NCBI GenBank assembly: GCA_028824715.1 | Contig: JAPPCV010000046.1 | Coordinates: 1-46,541, forward strand | Direction: 5' to 3' | Origin: Boseongicola sp. | Lineage (GTDB): Bacteria > Pseudomonadota > Alphaproteobacteria > Rhodobacterales > Rhodobacteraceae | Length of the DNA: 46,541 nt | Part shown: positions 46,129 through 46,541 of the stretch, one piece after another | Position numbering within the stretch: position 1 is the first letter of the stretch | Layout: each line of letters starts with the position of its first letter | The notes under the pieces: model-generated | The model's database searches: none | The model's input: only the letters and a program-made list of their open reading frames with translations | What the model was told of the DNA's origin: nothing | Made by a program: the position numbers and the translations under genes

Positions 46129-46541
46129 ATGAGCGTCAACACCTACGGACATCTCTTCCGGGTCACCACCTGGGGCGAAAGCCACGGACCTGCGCTTGGC
46201 GCGACGGTTGACGGCTGCCCGCCAGGCATCCCGCTTGAGCCTGCGGACATTCAGGTCTGGCTCGACAGGCGCAGGCCCGGTCAGAGTCGCTACACCTCGC
46301 AGCGACGTGAGGCGGACGAAGTCGAGATCCTGTCCGGCACTTTCGAAGGCAGGACCACCGGCACGCCGATCCAGCTCATGATCCGGAACACCGACCAGCG
46401 GTCGAAGGACTATGGCGACATTGCCGAAAAGTTCCGCCCCGGCCACGCCGACATAACCTATTGGCAGAAATACGGCATCAGGGACTACCGGGGAGGCGGT
46501 CGTTCATCCGCCCGCGAGACGGCCGCGCGCGTCGCTGCAGG
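46129..46541 (+). CDS. aroC: Chorismate synthase, partial
   Basis: The first 137 codons of chorismate synthase; the gene continues past the right edge. The enzyme makes chorismate from EPSP with reduced FMN. Visible signatures are GESHGPALG near residue 17, the [17 protein letters not shown] block with the conserved PGQ, and [20 protein letters not shown] followed by [16 protein letters not shown]. The ATG at 46129 follows AGGAG. Confidence 0.96.
   Translation, partial: MSVNTYGHLFRVTTWGESHGPALGATVDGCPPGIPLEPADIQVWLDRRRPGQSRYTSQRREADEVEILSGTFEGRTTGTPIQLMIRNTDQRSKDYGDIAEKFRPGHADITYWQKYGIRDYRGGGRSSARETAARVAA

Overview
The window is high-GC (roughly 60-65 % by eye) bacterial DNA. Gene content and order point to an alphaproteobacterium, most likely the Rhodobacterales: DUF3576-leuS-lptE-holA, pmbA plus an inositol-monophosphatase-like gene, DUF4170 near lpxK, mutY-DUF721-dsbA, serB divergent from serC-serA with a structured serC leader, and thiBPQ under a TPP riboswitch. 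The taxonomic call is inference from synteny I recognise, not from a search. I see no tRNA, rRNA, CRISPR array or intact insertion sequence.

Region 1 (1-12381) is an accessory catabolic cluster built around a GntR/HutC regulator (4446-5165). The leftward arm, running off the left edge, encodes a two-subunit transketolase, a short-chain dehydrogenase, an E1 alpha/beta ThDP dehydrogenase and a free-standing lipoyl domain. The rightward arm encodes a TctC/TctB/TctA tripartite tricarboxylate-type transporter, a sulfatase without a signal peptide whose start overlaps the tctA stop, a second short-chain dehydrogenase and an acetolactate-synthase-like ThDP enzyme. Read together, this suggests uptake of an anionic, sulfate-esterified carbon compound, desulfation in the cytoplasm, oxidation, C-C cleavage by transketolase and further ThDP-dependent decarboxylation or ligation. 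The substrate cannot be read from the sequence. I consider this the best candidate for an undescribed system.

Region 2 (12764-30985) is mostly core: a glutamine amidotransferase, an OmpR-type response regulator, ribA coupled to an L,D-transpeptidase-like gene, a TPR-sulfotransferase overlapping yggS, DUF3576 lipoprotein, leuS-lptE-holA, DUF2125, coxG-like, pmbA-inositol phosphatase, mutY, DUF721 and a DsbA-family protein.

Region 3 (30986-33642) looks like an insertion: a Phd/PIN toxin-antitoxin pair, an orphan TPR-like gene and an HU gene broken by a one-base frameshift.

Region 4 (33643-44145) is core again, largely leftward: lpxK, DUF4170, a metallophosphoesterase, an aquaporin-like channel, serA and serC behind a two-hairpin leader, with serB divergent, then thiQ, thiP and thiB behind a TPP riboswitch. 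The gene for Kdo transferase (waaA), often found between DUF4170 and lpxK in relatives, is missing from that place.

Region 5 (44146-46541) holds a TumA-like antitoxin gene next to a TumE-like toxin gene that has been knocked out of frame by a 10-bp tandem duplication, gene debris, a small cysteine-rich ORF, and the start of aroC, which runs off the right edge.
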